Part shown: positions 45,785 to 59,285 of the stretch, in pieces
Layout: the number at the start of each line of letters is the position of its first letter
How positions within the stretch are numbered: the stretch's first letter is position 1
Translations under genes and position numbers: made by a program
Source: Flammula alnicola
Taxonomy: Eukaryota; Basidiomycota; Agaricomycetes; Agaricales; Strophariaceae
NCBI GenBank assembly: GCA_015499995.1
Contig: JADNRV010000005.1
Location: 248,001 to 312,000, forward strand
Direction: 5' to 3'
DNA length: 64,000 nt
Notes under the pieces: model-generated
Seen by the model: only the letters and a program-made list of their open reading frames with translations
Database searches by the model: none
Told to the model about the DNA's origin: nothing

Positions 45785-46693
45785 TGGGAAAGAGGGATCT
45801 CAATCAGGGTGTATTTTGGATAGTGAAATAGGAGAGAGTGCGAAGGAAAAGTCGCAGGACAAGTCGCGGTGCAGTTCAGAGCTGTTTGAATTGGTCGTGT
45901 TTGATCGCTTGTTCCTTTTTTAGTATTTTGACAAAGGACATTCAAGTTCATTCAGGCCCTCGATACGCCTGACTCACGCTCTGCACCGACTTAACCACAC
46001 TACAGTACCTTAGAGTAACTTCTACCAAACTCCGATAGCCAGTTTGCGGGAGTGCCAGAAAGCTATGCTAAATCCTGCTTAATCACAGGCGAGTCAACTC
46101 GGAGTTGACTCGGCTACCTCAGCAGCGCATCCAAACGTAAATTCATTCCATTGGAGAACAAGAAAATATTATAATTCGTTGTGAAAACCGTATGTAAGTG
46201 TGCGTCGAATATATGTATACATTGGGTCGTGAACATACTAAGGCTACATCTCTACGTTAGGGTCCAGACAATACTAAGCAGTCAGAGTTCCAAGTACTCG
46301 GAGTGTATACCACAAAAGATGTGCTTCCATTCAGATCTGCGTAACGTGTGTATGAGAAGAGCTATAATGACTTGTGCAAGACGTAAAGTTGTCGTCAAAA
46401 AATATCTATGAGAGCTGATAATCTAAGTAAAGGCGAACAATGCTGGATATGATATGAAGTCGAATTATTATGCATATTATGACGGGAAGCGGCGGCGGCG
46501 GCGGAAGTGGGCGCTGGAGCGGACGCACAAGCAATCGAATATTAGGGGATGAATGGCGGGGGTATCGAATCGCCCAGAGGTATCGTATTCATCGGCAGGC
46601 CACTCTGGACGGGCGCGGCGCCGAACTCCCAAGTGGCATCATCGCCATTTGCATATCAACAAAATAATAAGATGCAACAGGAAAGAGGAGAGG
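45785..46693. other. Intergenic between RAE1 and the Ca2+-ATPase
   Basis: This holds the RAE1 promoter and the ATPase 3' flank. A GGCGGCGGCGG run lies near 46490. No gene is seen. Confidence 0.5.
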
Positions 46694-49600
46694 TTATGCA
46701 ATATTCTCCCTTCCGGCGAATTGTTTGTAAACAGGATCATCCGCAGACGTTTCTGGGTGAATCTGGAGCTTGCCTTCCCAGAGGGCAGCTGATGACCGCG
46801 ATGGATCGGCATGAGCAGGATCAGATAGAGACCCTGGTTGGAGGTAGGCTTGGCCAGCAGCCACAGCTCCAATCATAAGTGTAGGCGCCATCGTCAGAAC
46901 GGATGATCTATACAGAAAGGAGCGGTAAGGAAAAACTCTCGGAAAACCGAATGGCACAAGCTTACATTCTCAAATGCTGGTCGTCTTGGCTCAAACGCGC
47001 AGACCGGCTCTTGATAACAAAGGACGACGACCTCAGGCGGCCGCCGCGAATATTGGCGAAGGTGCTCAAGTTGTCCCTGACCATATTGATGGCACCACTC
47101 CATCCCTCTTGGTCGGGTTTTGCGGTGGGCAAAATCTCCTTGGGCTCTCTCATAATTCTGGTGAACTTGAAGAATTTCTCGAAGGGCGCATTGGGCAGCA
47201 AACGCGTGACGACACCCATGGAATCGATACAAAACCGAGAGCGAGCGAGATACCCCATTCGCGACCACCAATGCGAGTAACTTGGAAGGCGGCGCCGCCG
47301 ACGAAAACAATCAGCACCTGGACACGATTTCTATAAACATAATATTAGGAAAGCGAAAGTTTCACGAAAGCAATCTGCGTACCGAGCAACGTGATACCAA
47401 TAAAGACATATTCTTTGACATGCCTTCGAAAATATTAAGCTTGTTGTCCAGGCGTCTGCAATTGACCGAGTTGAAGATCTGGGCAAAGACGAAAGTATTG
47501 AAAACGAGAGTCTTGACGACGAGTTGATTGGGTGGTATTTTCGAAGCCTAGAATCTCTACGCCGCGGAAATGGAACACGAGGATGATGACGATTTGATAT
47601 ATAGACTGCATCAAGATCATCTTGTACATCTCGACGGAGAAAAGAGGTGCCGTCTTCTTGTCGGGCTTGCGGTCGAGAAGTTGTTCCGTAGCAGGGTCAG
47701 TGGCAAGGGCCAGAGCAGCGAAGTGTCCATGATGATATTGATCCAGAGAAGCTGGACAGCTGATAGCACTGATTCCTCCTGGGTTGAAGCGACAGCGGTG
47801 ACGAACGTGATGACGACAGCAGTGACGTTGGTAGAGATCTGGAATTGCAGGAATTTGCGGACGGCGTCATTACACAGCGACCCCACATGATGGCTTTGAC
47901 GATGGAAGAGAAGTTGTCGTCCATGAGGATGATGTCTGAGGCCTCTTTGGCGACCTCAGTACCGGCGACACCCATGGAAAATCCGACGTTGGCAGTCCTG
48001 AGTGCAGGCCCGTCGTTTGTACCGTCACCAGTGACACCGACAATTCGCCGATCGACTTGAGAGTTTCTACGAGGACTTTCTTGTCCTCGGCGATGAACGG
48101 GCGAGCACTTGCAGCCGGGGTACAATTTCAATCCTCTCCGACTGGGTAAGATGGCGGAAAACGGGGCCTTCCATGATGATACCGCCCTTGGTGAAGATGC
48201 CCACTGAGTGGCGATAGACCTTGCCGTGAGTACATTGTCTCCTGTACACATCTTGACTGTAACCCCCGCTCGATGGCACTTGAGGACGGCGTCGCGGACT
48301 CCGTCGCGAAGTGGATCTTCGATACCAGTGATACCAATTAGGGTCAAATCCTGGACAATTCGTCGAAGGGGATCTAAAAGAGAAGAAAAGAAAAGAGTAA
48401 GAAATAGGCAGAAGAGAAAGGAAAAGAGACTGACATCGCCTTCGGTGTTAAATTCCATCCCTTTAGGGGGCCATGAAGTGAAATCCCGGTAGCATAGAGC
48501 AATTGTCCTAAGAGTCTGATTCGCATAGAAAATAATCGTCCGGCTGATATTCTCCTTTGCGAGCTCATCGATCGGCTTCGTCTCAATGCCATCCGAATAC
48601 TTGCCATCCTGATGAACGACGACATGGAGAGTCGATTTCTTCGCGAGGATCTCACTCGCGCCCTTGAAGTACGCCGGTAACCACCACCCGGAAGCCTGAC
48701 GACTACACCCATGGATTTACGTTCACTCGAGAAAGGGATCATCTGCACGACGTCCGCAGCATCTCGCGTCTCCTGGAAGTCCTTCCATTTAAGTTCGCTC
48801 GCGAACTGGAGCAGCGCCGTTTCGGTTTTGCTACCAATGAAGACGGGCAAGCCGCTCTCGGAATCGACGTCCTGGAAAGCAGTAGAATTGACGGCGATGG
48901 CCTCGTTGAACAGCTCGCACAATTCAGGCGACAGCACGGTGTTGAGCTGCGACTGGTCGATCGAGAAGTCCTCGTGATGTTTCCGAGCAATCTCGGTCCA
49001 GAAGCCGATTTGTCTACCTCGTCCGCGTTCGTTCGGGCGGCGTTCTCGTCGAGGAGACGGACGAACTTGGCATGGATACCAACCGAGCCAGCGACAACGG
49101 TCATAGAATTCTGCGTCAACGTTCCAGTCTTATCCGTGCAAATGACCGAGCATTGCCATGGTTTCACATGATCCAAGGATACGAACAAGGAGGTTCTCGT
49201 ACGTCATCCGTTTCGTCGCAAAAGCCAAGCCAGTGTAACCGCCAGCGGCAGACCTATCAACAACATCTCATTAGCAACGAAAAGGGGCTGCATTTTTTTT
49301 CTCTTAAACACACCTTCAGGCACAGCGACGACAATTAAGTTACGGAAATAATAAGAATATTCACAAACGCGATACCGTTCTCATTTGGGTTACTATGGCA
49401 GAGAAAAATATTAGCGCCATTCAGGACCGTAGCAAAATCAACATACCGTGGGGTTCACCTTTGCCAAGTTGGACGAAAAACCTGATCATTAAGGCAGTGA
49501 ACAACGCAGACCAGCCACGAACCAATTTTGGCTATGAGCTCGCAAGTCCATTGAGCTTGAGCTGGAGCGGGGTATTCTCGATATCACCTCGAAGGCCTAG

Positions 49601-51375
49601 GCGCGTCAAAATTGATCAGTCATGCAACAAGAAAGAAGGAACGATGTAAACGTACCCATCATGATACGACCGTTGTAGCTCTTCGTGCCGACAGCGACGA
49701 CAACATATCTACCAACACCTTCGAGAATTTTACTGCCAGAGATGACAAAGCAGTCAGAGTGTATAGAGTTTGGGTCTTTCCTTCGCTAGCTGCCTTGCGA
49801 CGGAGGTCGAGGTAGTCTTCATATTCCACTTTCTTCATGGCGTCAGATTCACCGGTGGCAGCGGATTCATCGCACTTGACGTTGTGGCCGGATAGGAAGA
49901 TACCATCACATGGAACGACTTCACCAGGTCCAGGAGGGCAATGTCACCAACGACGACTTCCTATATTGGGTTGATGCTGAGAAAGGTGCCTAAAACGAGA
50001 AAATCAGGCACGAGCACGAACCTTGATATCGATCAGTTTCTCGACGCCGTCGCGGATAACCTTGACACCACGTTCTTCCTTCGCTCGTTCAAAGCTTTGA
50101 ACTGCCGTTCCTTCTGCCAGTCATTTATTGAACCGACGATGACCTAATATCAGACGAAGGATGAGCCATCTATGGTGTCGAGAACCAGGGAAAAAGAGAT
50201 ACTCACAACAATGCCAATGGCGATCATAATAGCAACCCTTCAACCCAGTCTACGGGTGGCTCGCCAGCCGGGCGGGGCGTACCAAAGTCTTGGAAGAATC
50301 CCAGAGCAAGAGAAATAACTGCAGCAATTGAAAGTAAAATCTGAGGAAACAAGTAAGAAACACGAGATAATCAAGTCGATGAAAAAATCAATGTACCAAA
50401 ACTTTATCCTTCAGCGCAAGCCACATGAGCTGTAACAAGGTTTTGCTGATGCGCACAGGCAGAACGTTCTCGCCGAAAACGCGTCTGCGGTCTTCTATTG
50501 TCGCTTTAAACGCGGCACCATCGTCGCTGGCAGTAGGCGACGCGACTTGGCCTCCTGGCTCTGTCAACACGATCTCTGGCAAGTTGTGGTGCTCGTCTCC
50601 CTTTAGCGTTTCTGAGTCGTGACGATGGGATGCACCAAGACCGGCACCAGGTTTCTTCGACGCGGCCGACTTTGTGGAGAGACCGTGTGCTGGATTCACG
50701 CCTAATCCACGTATCAGTCCTTCGACACCGCCAAGGGATATCAGCGTGTTGGCGTTCTTGGGATCGAGCATGTGAGCCAGTTGGTATGGCTTAAAATGGA
50801 AAGGTGTCGGGTCGATAGCTTCGTCCTGGGCAAGCTCTATCTCGTGAACCGTCTGTTGAGGCCCTTCCTCCTCGCCCTTCTTCCCTTTCTTCTTCTTTTT
50901 CGTATCTTTATCTCTCTCCCCTTGTCGCTACCGCTAGTCGCGTCGAACGACTTTTCCCACTAAAGGAAGGCGAATGATAGTCAACATTTGTGAAAGAAGA
51001 AGTCGCGGTTGATGGAACATGCCGCAGTTCAGTAGAGTCTACGTCGGTCATCGAGGTCGCATTACTGGCTTTACGGTGATGTGTGTTGGGAGTCAAAAGA
51101 TTGAGGGAAGTCAGACCAGATGTCTCCTCTGGATTGTTATTCCGTAATTGGACCGTGGTTGGATACTGCACCGAGTGATTTGATAAAGTGGGGGATGGAG
51201 GAATGGAACTAGTATCCGAATGGGTGGGAGATGGGGGGCCATATGAGTTTGCTGTTGGCGACAGCAGGCCTCCAGACTGCAGAGGGGAATGCACGTGCTC
51301 ATTAGACTGGTCTGGGGTGGGGGCGAGGTCGGTGGTTATGCTGATGGAAGGGATGGTGTCGTCCCCGGCAGCCAT
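46694..51375 (-). CDS. PMC1: P-type Ca2+-ATPase (PMCA/PMC1 type), with many one-base deletions
   Basis: It starts at 51375 (MAAGDDTIPSISI) and ends at 46694 (GRENIA). After a long S/T/P-rich N-terminus come the P-type features in order: GDIALL..GEVVPCDG and CDESAATGES (A-domain), VAVPEG (M4 Ca2+ site), DKTGTLT phosphorylation site (about 49125), GDNVLTARSIA, TGDGTNDGPAL hinge (about 48000) and C-terminal helices. It is a calmodulin-type Ca2+ pump of vacuole or plasma membrane. By eye, about 20 positions need one added base to keep conserved residues in frame, for example near 50236, 50080, 49922, 49520-49560, 49230, 49005, 48225, 47885 and 47710. All are deletions and most lie next to the same base. 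No nonsense substitution was noted. It is either a recent pseudogene or a stretch of poor consensus sequence. Confidence 0.88.
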
Positions 51376-53958
51376 GATAAAATGCGGGACAGACACGGGC
51401 TGTTAGAACCAGAAACACAGTATTGGGTCGTGTATTATATGTGTGAACCTTCGCCAAGACTTTGGGTTCGAGGCTGTGCGCGTAGCCTTGTGGTGCCGGA
51501 TCGGCGATTCAACCAAACCTAAGGTTTGGTTGGTTCGTTTCCACCGGTTGGAAACAGTCGGCGGCTAAATATGCAGCCAGGCTATCACGGACAATAGGCG
51601 CTCTCGAAATCCCGACGCTGTGAGGCGGTTGCACCAATGCAAGTCAAGGCGTCGGGATGATGGTTGAATGTTGAACGCTGAACGCTCCAAAAAGGGAATT
51701 CGCCGTGACGCGTGACAGGGCCATGTCAATGTTCAACGTGCGACAATTCGACTTTCTTGGTCAAGCCTCTTGCTTCGTGCCTCACTGTGACCATTTGGTA
51801 GTAAGACGACCCCCTCCAGAACAGAAGTCGGATATCTGGATGTGACTCACCTTCTGATACCATCTACTTTCAAGATAGTGCGCCGATTTTTCTTTTGCGT
51901 CGCAGTGCCGAATAACAGGCTTGTGCCCAAGCCCAAGTCTCACTTCCATGACTTAAACTCGTCCATTCCACATAGCCTATGTCCGACAATCGTTCATTCA
52001 GCATATTACTCGCAGCATGCCTTCATATCATGCACCGCCTCCAGCACTGACGTTTTCTTCGGCAATGAACATAGGACGACCTCTTATTCCGGCCTTAGAG
52101 TATACCGAAGACCGAATACTTACAAAGTTCTGGGAAACCTTCATCTACCTATGACGAATAGTCACTAATCCGCATCTAATTCGATCTCTAATATCCAGCA
52201 GGCTTGGTATGACGAGCATTTCATACCGAGGACCTCTTTTAGACGGGTCCGCGGTTCGTAAGTATGTTATGCATTACTTCAGGCTCGTCGTATCTGGCCT
52301 ACCAATAATGCAGGGTGCACTTTTACAGGCCACCCTGCCCCAATATGATCCGTCACCACACATCTAGTGCAAGGCATTAAACATGCGTCGCTGCCTCGCA
52401 TAGACGATATTAAGGCAAGTGACGTACAATTGTCCCGAAACATATTATGTTTTCTTATTTTACCTCTCTCCCGGTTTTTCGGTTGTCATTGCCAGCGCGC
52501 GGCATACACGCGGCGCGCCCTATACCACTGGATCGCAGCACTAGTTTGACTTCCGCTATCCGCTTTGGCGGACATCCCTAGCGACTGTGGTGTGCAATCT
52601 GCCATCCGCCAAAGATCTACTGCTGTTTTAAAACATCTAAATTGGGGTATTTACAGCGTTTATGAAGCGAGTCAAACCTGTTAATAATCCACAGGCTCAC
52701 CCTTCGGCCTCTCCTCGGTATTCAGCCGAGTGCCATGACAAATTCATCCGAGTCCCGAAGGTTGTCCTTAGCAAAAGTTTACATGTCTTATCTGGCTCTT
52801 GGGTTCTCAAGATCGAAGAAAAGCGGATGTTGACAAGGCTGTGCGTAGAATACGTACAGTACTCACCCCAGTTTTTCCACACATCCGTTTCCATTGGGGC
52901 CGTCCCGGCCAAGCTCAAGCCCAAATACACTATGTAGGACACCAAGCAAATGAGGGGCGCAGTTAGGAGTTGCATCCGTACATCGCCCTCGCGAATATGT
53001 ACCAATCCTCCACGACGGAGCGGTGTAGCCGCCTTCGAATCTCAGGCCCAGCACTTTCTCTTAAAATTTTACTGCGCATGCACGTCCTAAAAAAATCTAC
53101 ATGCGCTGCTCCGGAATCCTCATCCTCTCAATTGGGCGACCACCTCAGAGCGATTCAGAACTTCTGTGGGATGATCCTTGTTGCCTTACTTATCACCAAC
53201 AAGCACTGTCAGGCTCGTTCCGCGAATCTTCGAAAGCCATGCGCATGATCGCACCTCGTACATATGTGACACACCTCCACTGGAAAATGCGACGTGTATT
53301 CTATATGAAGGCGTTCACACAATCGCAGCGCTAATTTTAAACGGGATTCTCATAATCATGAGCCCTCGAGGCGGGTCTTTTCGGTAGTCAGGAAACACAC
53401 TGGTCAGTGGTCGGCGTGCACAGAAAATCAAAGCAAGCCGACCATCGTGGGCTTCAGCCTATATAAACCGTGGCGCATTTCCAAACTGTTCACCCGTTTC
53501 GACCATTCGGGCCTCAAGATCTTGGATAACTTGTAGGCAATCAAAGCGGGACTTATGTATGCGCCCGTTTTCGTACATTGGGTTTATCCTGGTTCATCCA
53601 TTGCCACGGTGTATACGTAGCCAGGATGTCATTCCAGATGACAGGAGCATTGATTAGTGGAGGCGTAGACATCTTCTGGGCGATGCCAGTCGCACCAACG
53701 CTTCTGAGACGGCTTGGTCACTTGGCGTCATATGCACCGATATGCATACATACACCCTTCCGAAACGATGAGATGAAAACTGACATAAACCGTATATTTG
53801 ATTGGAGATGTGTATAGAGAGGATTTGACTTGAATTTGAACTTAATCGAAAGACAGCTGGACCAAGCTGGACGGAGAACGCTTGTACATACACCTGTTGT
53901 AAATTCCCAATTAACCCCTTCTCACAATGCCATAATTCAAATTTCCATCACAACAGTT
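51376..53958. other. Intergenic, no gene recognised
   Basis: A 2.6-kb stretch without supported coding sequence. Features noted are CTTTGGCGGA / TCCGCCAAAG, a perfect 10-bp inverted repeat at about 52564-52612, and scattered short open frames without domains. The first few hundred bases are the ATPase promoter. Confidence 0.5.
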
Positions 53959-54048
53959 GGTGGGTTGGCGTAATGGCAACGCGTTAGTTTCCGGTCGTAA
54001 TTGATACTGACCAGCTAAAGATTCTGGGTTCGAGTCCCAGGCCCGTCG
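53959..54048 (+). tRNA. tRNA-Arg (anticodon CCG), with intron
   Basis: The cloverleaf can be drawn. Acceptor GGTGGGT pairs with GCCCGTC (with G-T pairs). D arm is GCGT..ACGC, anticodon stem TTAGT/GCTAA, and T arm CTGGG TTCGAGT CCCAG. The anticodon loop is TT-CCG-G with an 18-nt intron (53995-54012) in the standard position after base 37. The intron's GACC can pair with GGTC beside the anticodon, as in other fungal tRNA introns. TTTT follows at 54049-54052 as a Pol III stop. Internal A and B boxes are present (TGGCGTAATGG; GGTTCGAGTCC). Confidence 0.85.
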
Positions 54049-57000
54049 TTTTCGGTGTTTAAATGCTTTTTTAATACACTACCGGTCTATGAGGGAGAAC
54101 AAAACATATCCCAAAGTTGATGCTGTGTTTCTCCATGCGCCTTTCGCTTCTACACCGAGTTTACAATTGCCGACTCGGACCTTGGCTTTTTTTTTTGAGG
54201 TCCGCGCATATGGTATTCATCTACAACTCTACGCCGCCCTTGTCATTATTCGTCTCTGTTGAGCAGTTTAAACCGATCCTTAGTGCACTTTTCTGTGCAT
54301 TCTACCCTACACCCAGCCCAGCTGAAAATCCATCTCCCCTCCGACTTTCAGGTATCGTAAACGGCCGCCACTGGACGCCACAATCTCGCCGATTTGGGCG
54401 TACTAAGCTGAACATGTGCAGTTCCTCCCAGCAAATTTCTATAGCACAGCCTGGTGGAACATCTTGGCTCCTTTTGTACGAGGCTTCGCTTTACTAGTTT
54501 TGACCAAAATCTCTCATCGATTAGGACGGATTCTGTTTATTTAGCTGACTACATATTGAGAAGGTTTGGGTGGTGATGGATCTACGGATAGATGGATCCG
54601 TACCACTCACTGTATGGTAACTGACCCAGGTGCATGTCCGAATTTTGCGGGTACTCGATGACCGCATTAAACCTCATGTTCGAACTTTCGCGGGAGGGGT
54701 GGGGAAGACGTTGACCGTGTTTTTAACCAATTGGGAATATCCTGGCTAAATTGAGTCAACGAGCGCCTATTATGCGAATCCTGGTGTGCATCAAGCGCGC
54801 ATCGAATGGAAAAGGCGAGCCAGCTCGAGATAATAGAAAAGAACTTTGTTACCGGCCCAATTAGCAGTATATTCTCTGGATTGATGAAACCTCTCTTCGT
54901 GAACCTTAAGGTGTTCCTATTTCGAGCAGAAGGTGATTGTGATGGAGACACCTTTAATATTACAGTCAGAATAGGAACAAGTAACCTGTGAGAGGCTGAG
55001 ACTTCATTCACTGAGCCATCTTCACATCATGCTCAGAACCCGAGTCAGGATCACCCACCAACCCATCTTAAAAGGCATTTGGAAGGCTTTTGGAATACGG
55101 CGGTCCAGCATCAGTTTACGCGATGACAACAACAGACGCCTCGTTCCGATGCGATGGATGGTAAATACAGAGTCATCTTCCTCTACAAAAACTAGGCGGT
55201 CGAGCAGTCCAAATTGAAGGTTACTGCTCTAGATATTTTGACAAAAATGTGAGGGCACGCCTGGTTTTCTTTCGACTGCTACGTCGGATACCTACTAATT
55301 TACAAAGAAAGCTGTATTCTAAAATCGGGATATTGAATCTACAAACGCACTTCTATCTTATCTGTTTATCGTGCGTTGCAGAGCATCCCAGCCTAATTCT
55401 GTCTGTGTAGCTCGAGTCAGGGATGGTTTGCGTCCTAAACAGCTCTGCGCACGTGTGATTCGAGATGGACCATCTTAGGCGATTAATCTTATATAACAGC
55501 GTACAGCCTTTTCATCACCACTTCTGAAGTTCTGACATGACGTTTGACTGCAAAGTTGCATGGCGAATGCGTGTAAGACGGTCAGGGAAGGGAAATTCCA
55601 ACCTTAAAGTTAGCCCAGCTCTGGGAACGTTCGCCGATTTGGAAGTATTGTATGACTCGGAATTAGGAATTAATGGAATTTTGCCATTGTTCACCAATCT
55701 GAAATATTACAAGGAATAAAGCTGCTTCGGGATGATATGTATCACCCATTACGTTGATATGAATTGTCTCTCATTTAATTTGAGCGCAAGTTAGAGCTCT
55801 TCATATACACGAGTCAAGACAAAGGCGTCTGAAGTTGCGAATGAGTGGATTTACAGCAATTCAATTTGTTCAAAGTAATAAAATTCCCGTTACAATGTAT
55901 TCCCATGTCAAGTAATCCCCAGTTTCCGAAAACAGCGCTCATGGATCAATGAGGCAAAGAAACGAGTGAAATTGAATATGGTTTTAAATTGTAGTCTTAT
56001 CAAAGTACTTAGGTATGTGGGTTTCGCGTTTTTCGTTACGCCATGGAGTCCCAAGTACATATCGTTAGCCACGCTGACAACGAAAACGCCGCCTACCCTG
56101 CTTTCGCGGCGGCCGCGAAACGCCTTGGAAAGGCTTACTCTTGGGTTTTACCTGGACATTATTGGGAAATTCCTCGGATTTTGGAGCCTTGGATATTAAT
56201 CATATAGAAAGAATTGGAACGTGTTTAGAGGCTGGTCTGAAATTTATGTAAAACACTACACTAAATACTAGTCCGGATCTTCATCAAGACTTTGAACGGC
56301 TGGGCGCATAAAGGTCAACTGGCCAGCCTAGCGCCAGCACCATGGAAATAGTTGCCAATGACAGGGTCCATGTTCTTTCTTCGTATCAACTTTCAGCCTA
56401 AAAAGTCCCTCACACCTTCTCATCTCATGATACTTCCACACTGTGCATTCTGGGATGGTCTGAAGTGTGTTAGCACGCCCTCTCGGCATGAGAGCCTTTT
56501 CTGGTAGCTTCTTAGACAGCGAGGCTGTGCGTGCCATTTTCTATTGTCCCCATCTCTTCAAAAACGGCCCGATAAAGCCGCTCGTAGACCCCATGCGCTT
56601 CGTGCGCGTCTTGAGAGCTTTGAAGATACCCTTTTCGAACATCAACGTTCAACGTGCGCTCGTCACCTGCGTCTGCGAGGGTTGGACGAGAGCCCAGAGT
56701 TGGGAGGTGTAGCACAAAGAACGCAAGGGGCCTTACTTTATCTGGCAACGTCGATGCCTAAAACGGAATCGGCAGAGATGCCTGACAGCGGCTCGCCGGA
56801 TTGTCCAGGATGGGGACATGTATTTATAGGCCAGCAACTTCGCACTGCGGGCACCAGCTGATATTCCGTGTCACACCGTACAAAAATCATACCCGTACAC
56901 GCTGTATTTATTATTAAGTATGCTCCTGAGCAAGTGCTGAGGAATCCAGCGGAATTTTCTAAAGGCGGACTTGGAGCACTGCATTCCGGGTGTTCCGATA

Positions 57001-57417
57001 CCGTACTGTACGTATACTGTACGCTATGTGTCCTCTATTTACTATTATAGGCGGACTGCTATGTTCCTACTTACATGTGTGAGGGGCCCGGAGTTCAGAG
57101 AGTGCAAACAGCGACGATGACAGTAACGCGATTAGATGGAATGTTCCTGAGCATAAAAATATGGATACTTCATGAATGCTGTGTGGGGTAAAAGAATGAA
57201 GAACAAGGGAAGAGGAGAAGTAGGTCACGAGAACAGAATCACCGAAACTCTCTAAAACATAGGAGCGAGCATAGCGTAGGATATATCTAGGACAATAAGT
57301 AACCAATCACGTCGACTTTCCTCTCTAGGTAGGTTGGCCTCTTTTATTCTTTTCTTTTTCGGCTTCACCAAATCCTCCGAGCTAGCCAGTAGAAGCTCGT
57401 CTCATACTGACTGACGT
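54049..57417. other. Intergenic, 3.4 kb, no gene recognised
   Basis: Open frames at 54117-54497, 54667-55011 and 56328-56861 are short, without domains or shared splice signals. On the minus strand at 56330-56750 some peptides look coding-like (ERLYRAVFEEMGTIE, EKALMPRGRANTLQTIPECT), but no gene model could be built. Confidence 0.45.
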
Positions 57418-59285
57418 TCAAGCCGCCAACGGCACAGAACCGTTGGCAGTTACATTCCCATGACCAGCTTCGTCATGCTCCTTGACCAGCAGCTCCGCCT
57501 GGCCCTCCTTTCCAGCCCCCTCGTTGTCGATCTTGCTCATCTCCTTGATAAAGCTGCTTCCCCAGAATGCCGCGCTATATTTGTTCACATACTTGAACAG
57601 CTTGCGGTGGTTCTCTGCCCGCACCGCAGCATCCATCGTCACCGCCTCGTGGATCGCATCGGCCACCTGCTGCGAGTCCCAGGGGTTGACGACGATAGAT
57701 CCATTCAGACTCTGGGCGGCCCGGCGAATTCGGAAAGAATCATGACGCCCTGGCGGGCTTGTTGACACGCGATGTATTCGTACGACACCTGGATATTTAA
57801 TAAGGGTGTGAGAGAGGCTAACGATATGGAAAGACGACGTACGAGATTCATTCCGTCTCGCGTACTTGAAACGAGACAAACATCACTAACGGCGTAAAGT
57901 GCGCACAGCTCGTCGAAAGGCAGACTCTTGTGCATGAAATGGATGGGCATAAACTCCACCGTGCCGAAACGTCCATTGATACGTCCGACCAGTTCGTTTA
58001 CCGTGGCCCTCAGGTTCTGGTATTCCTCGACGTCTTGCCGTGATGGAACGGCTAACTGAACGAGCACCACCTGGACACAACAAGATAGATTAAGTGATTT
58101 ATGCATTCCAAAGCTTCTGTGAAACAACCTTTCCGATCCATTCAGGTGTTGTGTGAGGAAGAGCTCTAGAGCGTGCAGCTTCTGAGGAACACCTTTGATA
58201 TAGTCGAGACGATCGACTCCAACGATGACTTTCACACCCCCGAAACGCTGCTCAAGCTGCGCTATGCGGTTGATGACTGACGGCTTTTTCAGGTTCTACA
58301 AAGAATAAAGTCAATGAAAAGACAATTCCGCATGGAGAAATATACACGCACGTCGATAAAACTGCTCGGCTCAATTCCAATGGGGAAAGTTCCCACATGA
58401 GCGAGCCTGCCCTCGAATTCGACACCGTTGGGCATCGTAGGCAAGTTCAGGATACGCGTACATGACGAAAGGAAGTGGCGAGCATAGTCATAAGTGTGGA
58501 ACCCAATAAGGTCGCAATACAGGACGCCGAGCAGGATTTCTCGCCGCACAGGCAGAATTCTGCACCGAGTCAGCTATTTTCCGACCACATCAGAAGACGA
58601 CATCATACCTGTAGATTTCACTACTTGGGAACGGTGTGTGCAGGAAGAAGCCAATCTTGACTCCAGGGGTGGGAGGTTGTGTCGTCGAGAAAGCAGTGAC
58701 GTCAATGCCTTCTGTGATCTTGGTCAATTCGTCACTCGTGAAGGTGCCAACGTTTTTGCGACCGTCGATGATGCCTCGGAGTAACATGGGAAGGAGCATT
58801 AGGTGGTAATCCTGAACCCAAACCATGGCTCCGGGGGAGATCTGTTGGCGGACGGCCTCGGCGAACTGCATATTGGCCTGACGGTAGGCAAGCCAGTTCT
58901 CCTCGTCAAAGTTCATCTCGCCAGGATGGTAGTGGAATAGCGGCCAGAGGATGGAGTTTGAGAAACCGTTGTAATGTCGGTCAGCTACGTCATCGTCGAG
59001 ATAGACGGCCTGGCACGAATACTCCTCCATGAGACGCTTGTCCACAAGCGGGCGGTCTTTTGGTGGGATGAAAAAACCGGGCCAGCCAATCCAGGTGAAG
59101 TTGAGAGACTTCTTGAAACCAGACAGGGCGGATACGAGACCACCCGAGGACATTTTGAAGTGGTACTCGCCATCGGCGTCCTTGCTGATGGTAATGGGAA
59201 GACGATTTGAGACGACGATGAGATGGCCTCCCTTTCCGAAATCCATCTTGGGCTGCTGTTCTTCTGGGATCGGTGAAGAGGACAT
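57418..59285 (-). CDS. TPS1: Trehalose-6-phosphate synthase (TPS1)
   Basis: It starts at 59285 (MSSSPIPEEQQPKMDFGKGG) and ends at 57418 (GSVPLAA). GT20 family motifs are in order: VVSNRLPITI, WIGWPG, WVQDYHLMLLP, FLHTPFPSSEIYR, DLIGFHTYDYARHF, VGVDRLDYIKGVP, HFMHKSLPFDEL and VSSTRDGMNLVSYEYIACQ. The enzyme joins UDP-glucose and glucose-6-phosphate to make trehalose-6-phosphate in the cytosol, for stress tolerance and control of glycolysis. Short introns lie after SEIYR, SSFID, NGSER and GMNLV. One frame break lies at about 57718-57723 in GGGCC (minus strand): a single missing G would restore SEFAGAAQSLNGS. A sequence error is likely. Confidence 0.94.

Noticed and set aside
52564..52612. 10-bp inverted repeat CTTTGGCGGA as a regulator site
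   Set aside because: No adjacent gene start supports it, and one short inverted repeat in 2.6 kb of intergenic DNA is expected by chance.
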